32,502 nt of DNA from an uncultured Saprospiraceae bacterium (GTDB lineage: Bacteria; Bacteroidota; Bacteroidia; Chitinophagales; Saprospiraceae). The notes beneath the pieces are model-generated. The model saw only the letters and a program-made list of their open reading frames with translations. It did no database searches and was not told where the DNA came from. The position numbers and the translations under genes were made by a program. The stretch lies in assembly GCA_937974575.1 (NCBI GenBank), contig CALJVI010000313.1:1-32502 (forward strand), read 5' to 3'. This document shows positions 27,602 through 32,502 of the stretch, in pieces. Numbering within the stretch: position 1 is the first letter of the stretch; the number at the start of each line of letters is the position of its first letter.

Positions 27602-28252
27602 TTAGCTGCTTTCGTATTTTTTGTACATAGTGGCACCATAAGCTATGTGTAGTGCACCGAATCCAAGTGCCCATAATTCAATACCAAACTGCGGAATGAA
27701 TAAACCAATGCAGCCCAATATTAAAGTACAAATACCTAAATACAAAATGTCATTTACAGTATACTTACTAGCATTGATACATGCCAATCCATAAAATATT
27801 AAAGAGCTAGGAAGTAGTAGATCAAGATCTCCCCTTTGTATCAAGGCCAAACAAAATATCCCGCCAGCTGCTAGTGGAAGCACCCCATTGACTAATAATC
27901 TTTTTGAAGGAGCACCCCATATCTTTTGCCCTTTTTTGTCAGCTGTCCTCCGGGTGAAAAATATCCCTATCAAGGCAGCCAATCCAAATACGACCAATGC
28001 GTTGCTGATCAAAAATGATATTATACCCATTCCCCAATTAGAATAATTCTCAGCACCTATTTTGTCAAGATGCAAACCCTCAAAAGGCCTCGATCCTAAA
28101 TAGGAATAGGTCACAATGACCCCTAATGTCGCAATTAGTCCAGCCGCAATTCCTGACAAACCACTCAGGGAAATGAACCTACTGGACTTTTCCATCATCG
28201 CCCGGATCTCTGATAATTGCTCTAATTGTTCTATTCTTTTATCCATCACCAT
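27602..28252 (-). CDS. Multi-pass membrane protein, co-operonic with the winged-helix regulator
   Basis: About 5-6 hydrophobic segments (FISLSGLSGIAAGLIATLGVIVTYSYLG...). Stop 9 bp before the regulator start. Confidence 0.65.
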   Translation of the reverse strand: MVMDKRIEQLEQLSEIRAMMEKSSRFISLSGLSGIAAGLIATLGVIVTYSYLGSRPFEGLHLDKIGAENYSNWGMGIISFLISNALVVFGLAALIGIFFTRRTADKKGQKIWGAPSKRLLVNGVLPLAAGGIFCLALIQRGDLDLLLPSSLIFYGLACINASKYTVNDILYLGICTLILGCIGLFIPQFGIELWALGFGALHIAYGATMYKKYESS

Positions 28253-28260
28253 ATCTTGAA

Positions 28261-28285
28261 TTAAAAGTACTTTGAATTACAAAGT
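28261..28285. promoter_or_regulatory. Operator-like site 2: TTAAAAGTACTTTGAA-tta-CAAAGT
   Basis: Immediately upstream (8 bp) of the 28252(-) start. 22/25 identical to 27185-27209, all differences in the 3-nt spacer. Confidence 0.62.
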
Positions 28286-28395
28286 TAATCATTTATTTTC
28301 AAAACGCAAATAGGAGACCCTTTATTATTTCAAGGTGAAATAATCTAAAATAATATACAAACTAAGAGTTGAAATATATCGTAAGCAGCATCTAC

Positions 28396-28932
28396 TTACT
28401 TTTCTCGAATCCTTTTATACATTTTTGCGAGAAAGAAGATAGCAACACCAAAGGCGAGAATATAGGGAAGTGTACCCACAAACTCTTCCATACTCCTCAA
28501 GCTGGCTAAAAGTACAATGGCCAATAAAAGTAGAGAAGGTACCTCATTGAAAAGTCGAAAGCCAAATGCAGACATCACTTCCTCATTGCGTTCTAATTTT
28601 CCAATGATCACTTTACAATAGATATGATAGCCAGTAAGGATGGCTAACAAAACCAGCTTTACATGCAGCCATGTATTCGCTACAAACCAATCCATACCAT
28701 AGAGGCAGATCATGGCTATACCACAAGACCAAGTAAGCACTGCCGCAAAATTGCAAATGATTTTATAAACTCGTTTCTGCATCAAAAGAAACTGAGCCTG
28801 CAATATTCCTTTTTCAGGTTCAGGTTTTGCCCCAGACTCGACATGATAAACAAACATCCTTACCAGATAAAACAAGCCCGAGAACCAGGCTACGAAACCA
28901 AAAATATGTAATGCCTTTAGATAGAGTATCAT
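28396..28932 (-). CDS. hemJ: HemJ-type protoporphyrinogen oxidase (UPF0093)
   Basis: MILYLKALHIFGFVAWFSGLFYLVRMFVYHVE and WLHVKLVLLAILTGYHIYCK, RLFNEVPSLLLLAIVLL: HemJ signatures. Start moved to the internal Met at 28932 (ORF-track start 28956). Confidence 0.85.
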   Translation of the reverse strand: MILYLKALHIFGFVAWFSGLFYLVRMFVYHVESGAKPEPEKGILQAQFLLMQKRVYKIICNFAAVLTWSCGIAMICLYGMDWFVANTWLHVKLVLLAILTGYHIYCKVIIGKLERNEEVMSAFGFRLFNEVPSLLLLAIVLLASLRSMEEFVGTLPYILAFGVAIFFLAKMYKRIREK

Positions 28933-29224
28933 TTTCAGTCGATTGAGATATAGCAAACATAGGGCATTCTAGTAGGACTGTCTCCATATCTTAGCTACTA
29001 AATATATGTACATCTCTTCTTTTTACCTGCTGTTGACCAAGCTGGGATCATCTTTGTTTGCCCAAGAATCTTAAAGCCTTAGTTTAGAATTAGTTCATAA
29101 CTCTCTGACAACTAACTCTAAATGATATATTTTAGAATTTCTAATAAATGTTTGACCCATATCTCTATTTATTCGTCTAAAAGCTTTGGATAAGACTGTT
29201 TAAATCCGTTGTTTTGAAGCCAGC

Positions 29225-30565
29225 ATGAAGCTAAGTACCACATACAAAGATATATTTTCTCTTTCAGGACCGATCATGTTAGGCAGTGCAGTACAGCAAA
29301 TCATTGTCCTAACAGATGGTGTATTTCTGTACCACAAAAGTGAAGCAGATTTTGGAGCCATTGGTTTTGTAAGTGTCTTTTATTTAATGATTGCTGCCAT
29401 AGGCTACAATTTTTCTAAAGGTGGTCAAATCATGATTGCCAGACGTGCAGGTGAGAATAATCCTACAAAAGTAGGAGAGGTGTTTCAAGCCATGCTCTTC
29501 TTTGAATTTTTCTTAGCCATCATTCTGTTTCTGATTATGCAATACGGGGGATACTATATCTTCTCTATTTTTGCCAATTCAGACGTGATCTTCTATAAGA
29601 GTCTGGAGTACCTAGAGTTTAGATCTTATGGAGTCTTCTTTAGTTATGTAGGTTTGAGCTTTATAGCATTATACACAGGCATCGCTAGGACTAAATTCAT
29701 CCTGATAGATTCCCTCTTTTTAGCGCTTTCAAATGTATTTCTCAATTATGGATTCATATTTGGAAACTTTGGCTTACCTGAGTTGGGGATACAGGGAGCA
29801 GGTATTGCAAGTACCATCTCTGAGGGTTTTGCTTTTATGCTGTTTCTGATCTATATCATGTTTGATAAAAAGATTAGAAAATTCAAGTTGTTTTCCATTC
29901 CTAAGATTATTGACTTTGATGCGATCCGCACACAGATAAAGATATCATCTCCAGTAGTAGTGCAAGCAGTAGTGGGCTTCGGTTCTTGGTTTGCTTTTTT
30001 TGGGATTATTGAGAATTTGGGCGAGCGACCATTAGCCATTACCAATCTGGTGAGGATGGTGTATCTCACCTTATCTATACCTACCTGGGGCTTTGCTTCA
30101 GGTGCCAACACTATGATCAGCAACTACATAGCCCTAGGTAAAAAAGAACAAGTAGTTCCTTTACTGTGGAAAATCAGTAAGATATGTTTGACTTGGACTT
30201 GTATTATGTTGCTGCCTGTGCTCTTGTTTCCTAAAATGATTTTGTACCCCTTATTCGGTAAGCAAGACATGTCTTTGATTATAGAGGCGCAGCCCATATT
30301 CTATGTCATGGGTGTTATATTGATTCTTTTTTCAGTCTCCGCAGTATTCTTTAATGGATTGGCGGCTACAGGTGCTACTGCATTTGGATTGATCATACAG
30401 ACCATATCGGTTGTGCTCTATCTGATATATGTATACTTCGTGATAGAAGTGCTTCAAGGAGGCTTGGGATGGGCATGGGCTTCTGAAATATTTTACTGGC
30501 TCATCATCTTTGTAGTCTCCTATTGGTTTTTGAAAACCAAGCGGTGGCATGATCTCAAGGTTTAG
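29225..30565 (+). CDS. MATE-family efflux transporter
   Basis: SGPIMLGSAVQQIIVLTDGVFLYHKSEADFGAIGFVSVFYLMIAAIGYNFSKGGQIMIARRAGE; 12-TM MATE organisation. Confidence 0.9.
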   Translation: MKLSTTYKDIFSLSGPIMLGSAVQQIIVLTDGVFLYHKSEADFGAIGFVSVFYLMIAAIGYNFSKGGQIMIARRAGENNPTKVGEVFQAMLFFEFFLAIILFLIMQYGGYYIFSIFANSDVIFYKSLEYLEFRSYGVFFSYVGLSFIALYTGIARTKFILIDSLFLALSNVFLNYGFIFGNFGLPELGIQGAGIASTISEGFAFMLFLIYIMFDKKIRKFKLFSIPKIIDFDAIRTQIKISSPVVVQAVVGFGSWFAFFGIIENLGERPLAITNLVRMVYLTLSIPTWGFASGANTMISNYIALGKKEQVVPLLWKISKICLTWTCIMLLPVLLFPKMILYPLFGKQDMSLIIEAQPIFYVMGVILILFSVSAVFFNGLAATGATAFGLIIQTISVVLYLIYVYFVIEVLQGGLGWAWASEIFYWLIIFVVSYWFLKTKRWHDLKV

Positions 30566-30622
30566 TTATTTCAACTATTTGTTATATGTTATCCGATGCA
30601 TTCTGCATTCCGAAATAAACAG

Positions 30623-30653
30623 CCTGAATGCATACCCTATTCAGGTTATTTTT
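30623..30653 (+). terminator. Probable intrinsic terminator after the MATE gene
   Basis: CCTGAAT (30623-30629) / ATTCAGG (30639-30645) followed by TTATTTTT. Confidence 0.6.
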
Positions 30654-30730
30654 GGCAATAAGAATTCACATTTTTTGACTTAAGGAGCCAATGAAGGTAT
30701 ATTAGAGCCTTGCGCAATTGCGCTCTAATG

Positions 30731-32502
30731 ATGAATCTTCCCATGGACAAATCTATTACTATCAGAACTATTTACACCATAGTGTTTTGTGCCCTTTTTG
30801 GTTCCTTATTTGGCCAAAACGCTAAGCCAAGGGGCCTTACTGAAAACTCCATTCCTGTCCCAACTTCTATTACTATTCCTGCTATTTCTTACGAAGCTGT
30901 TGAGAAGCGAGACAAAGCTAATTTCTGGAATGACCGTGTGTCTGTTCCAGCCTCAGTTGACCACGACCTTACCAACAGTGGGGATTGGCATACTTTAGCT
31001 AATGGTGACCGTATTTGGAGGCTTCAAGTAAATTGCAAAAACTCCAAAGGTCTTGCATTCATGTTTAGACATGTGTCGATACCTGCAGGAGCTAGCTTAC
31101 ATTTTTATTCTCTAGATGGAAAGCATATTGTCAAAAGCTTCGAGTCTATAGACATTAACAGTCAAGGTAATCTTGTAGCAGGTCCAATCGTTGGGACGTC
31201 CGCTATTATAGAATATTATGAGCCGCAACATCTCAAAGGTCAAGGACAATTTGACTTATTCAATGTGCAGCGTTTATATAAAGATTTTTTACCCTCTGCG
31301 CCATCTAGTGATCCACAAAGAGCCTTCGGTGATGCATGGAATTGTCAGGTCAATGTAGAGTGTATAGACACAGATTATTTTGATGATGCAAAGCGATCCG
31401 TAGTGCGTATCCTCATGACGATGGAGGAGGGGATGATCTACTGTAGTGGTGGATTGATCAACAATACTGCACAAGATATGACACCCTATATCTTATCGGC
31501 TTTTCACTGTTCTAGTGATCTTACTCCGATGTATGATTTCTTTAGATTTGATTTCAATTTTGCAAGTCCATTTTGTACCAACCCAACTCAAGAACCACCA
31601 TACAATTCACTTGTAGGGTGTACCTCTGTTGCAGGCAATGCGGATAGTGATTTTGAACTATTACGTCTTTTCCAATCTATACCTACCTCTTTCAATGCCT
31701 ATTTTGCTGGATGGAATAGGACATTAGATTACAGGCCTGATACGACTACACTTATTCATCACCCATCAGGGGATATCAGAAAGATATCTCAAGAATTTAG
31801 TCAAATTCTTATTTTCAATAGTACCATCGAATGGGACAATGGATTAGTGACTACACCTCGTTCTCACTATAGAGGATTTTTAGATCTTGGCGCATTTCAA
31901 GGAGGCTCATCAGGGGCACCACTATTTGATGATAATGGGCACATTGTAGCTCAGCTGCATGGAGGAGACGCAGAATGCGATAATCCGAAAGCGTTCTCGG
32001 GTATATTTGCAAAGTCTTGGACAGGTGGAGGTTCTCCCATTACCAGACTTAGAGAATGGTTAGATCCCATCAATGCTGGCAACTTGGTACAGCAGGGTCT
32101 CGATCCAAGTAATTCAAATTCTAGCCTTGGCAGCATTAGTGGCAAAGTAAAAGATGCCAACGGAGGACCTATGTCCAATACTATTGTTTATCTTAATTCA
32201 GATGGAGTATACCCACGGTCGACTGCGACGATATTGGATTCTACATTCACGGACAGCAACGGCCTTTTTTCTTTTACACAATTAGACATTGGCGTCGACT
32301 ATTATGTCTCCGCAGCTAATGACAAGTGTGAACGAGATGGTATCGCAGTGAGTGACATTACGCGCGTGATCAATCATTTGCTGTACCAGCAAAGATTTAC
32401 ATCCCCTTATCAATACATAGTAGCGGATGTAAATAATGATGGTCAAGTCAGTGTCAATGATATTCTTTTTGTACGCTTTTTATTGCTCAATAATATCCAG
32501 AG
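30731..32502 (+). CDS. Secreted trypsin-fold (lysyl-endopeptidase-like) serine protease with a Cna-B/carboxypeptidase-regulatory-like domain and a dockerin-like tail; 3' end outside window
   Basis: Manual translation from ATG 30731 is open to the window end (about 590 codons): MNLPMDKSITIRTIYTIVFCALFGSLFGQ signal; SAFHCSSD (His), FQGGSSGAPLFDDNGHIVAQLHGGD (Ser, GSSGAP at about 31904-31921); GSISGKVKDANGGPMSNTIVYLNSDG; ADVNNDGQVSVNDILFVRFLLL. Not in the ORF track because it is truncated. Confidence 0.85.
   Translation, partial: MNLPMDKSITIRTIYTIVFCALFGSLFGQNAKPRGLTENSIPVPTSITIPAISYEAVEKRDKANFWNDRVSVPASVDHDLTNSGDWHTLANGDRIWRLQVNCKNSKGLAFMFRHVSIPAGASLHFYSLDGKHIVKSFESIDINSQGNLVAGPIVGTSAIIEYYEPQHLKGQGQFDLFNVQRLYKDFLPSAPSSDPQRAFGDAWNCQVNVECIDTDYFDDAKRSVVRILMTMEEGMIYCSGGLINNTAQDMTPYILSAFHCSSDLTPMYDFFRFDFNFASPFCTNPTQEPPYNSLVGCTSVAGNADSDFELLRLFQSIPTSFNAYFAGWNRTLDYRPDTTTLIHHPSGDIRKISQEFSQILIFNSTIEWDNGLVTTPRSHYRGFLDLGAFQGGSSGAPLFDDNGHIVAQLHGGDAECDNPKAFSGIFAKSWTGGGSPITRLREWLDPINAGNLVQQGLDPSNSNSSLGSISGKVKDANGGPMSNTIVYLNSDGVYPRSTATILDSTFTDSNGLFSFTQLDIGVDYYVSAANDKCERDGIAVSDITRVINHLLYQQRFTSPYQYIVADVNNDGQVSVNDILFVRFLLLNNIQ

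Noticed and set aside
27594-27674. N-terminal extension of the winged-helix regulator in the ORF track (MGTWIRCTTHSLWCHYVQ...)
   Set aside because: Overlaps the 3' end of the upstream membrane-protein gene and is not regulator-like; the ATG at 27593 is the better start.
30789-30998. + strand ORF of 69 aa
   Set aside because: Out of frame with the long protease ORF starting at 30731, which has clear homology-type motifs.
31951-32178. Minus-strand ORF of 75 aa
   Set aside because: Antisense to the protease coding region with no recognisable features.

Overview
The window is AT-rich and reads as a Bacteroidota chromosome segment, probably Saprospiria-like. That assignment is inferred from protein style: T9SS-type C-termini, DDDGDG calcium-loop proteins and Bacteroidota-type lipoproteins. 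It starts inside dnaE (C-terminal part) and ends inside a secreted serine protease with a dockerin-like tail. That last ORF is absent from the supplied track because it runs off the window. In between are an O-antigen-ligase-like protein, a DUF1080 protein, a VOC protein, an acyl-CoA dehydrogenase, two thioredoxin-fold lipoproteins and a ~15 kb putative exopolysaccharide locus (about 7.6-22.8 kb: GT2, PTPS-related membrane protein, lipoprotein, LysM-glycosidase, GT4, flippase, STAS, TPR/beta-barrel, T9SS protein). These are followed by an esterase, a VWA lipoprotein, an MpaB/DUF2236 + Coq4-like pair, a winged-helix regulator + membrane protein operon, HemJ and a MATE transporter. The best candidates for something undescribed are: (1) a three-copy family of structured intergenic elements (about 6.03-6.18 kb, 23.13-23.29 kb and, inverted and diverged, 3.69-3.89 kb), sharing GGGGCC + long hairpin + TCGCTAYG + structured GC-rich tail, with a covarying base pair between two copies and a replaced but still complementary stem in the third; and (2) a 25-bp bipartite operator-like site (TTAAAAGTACTTTGAA-N3-CAAAGT) present twice, in front of the regulator operon and in front of the Coq4-like/MpaB pair, suggesting a small regulon. 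No CRISPR array, tRNA, rRNA or transposase gene was recognised.
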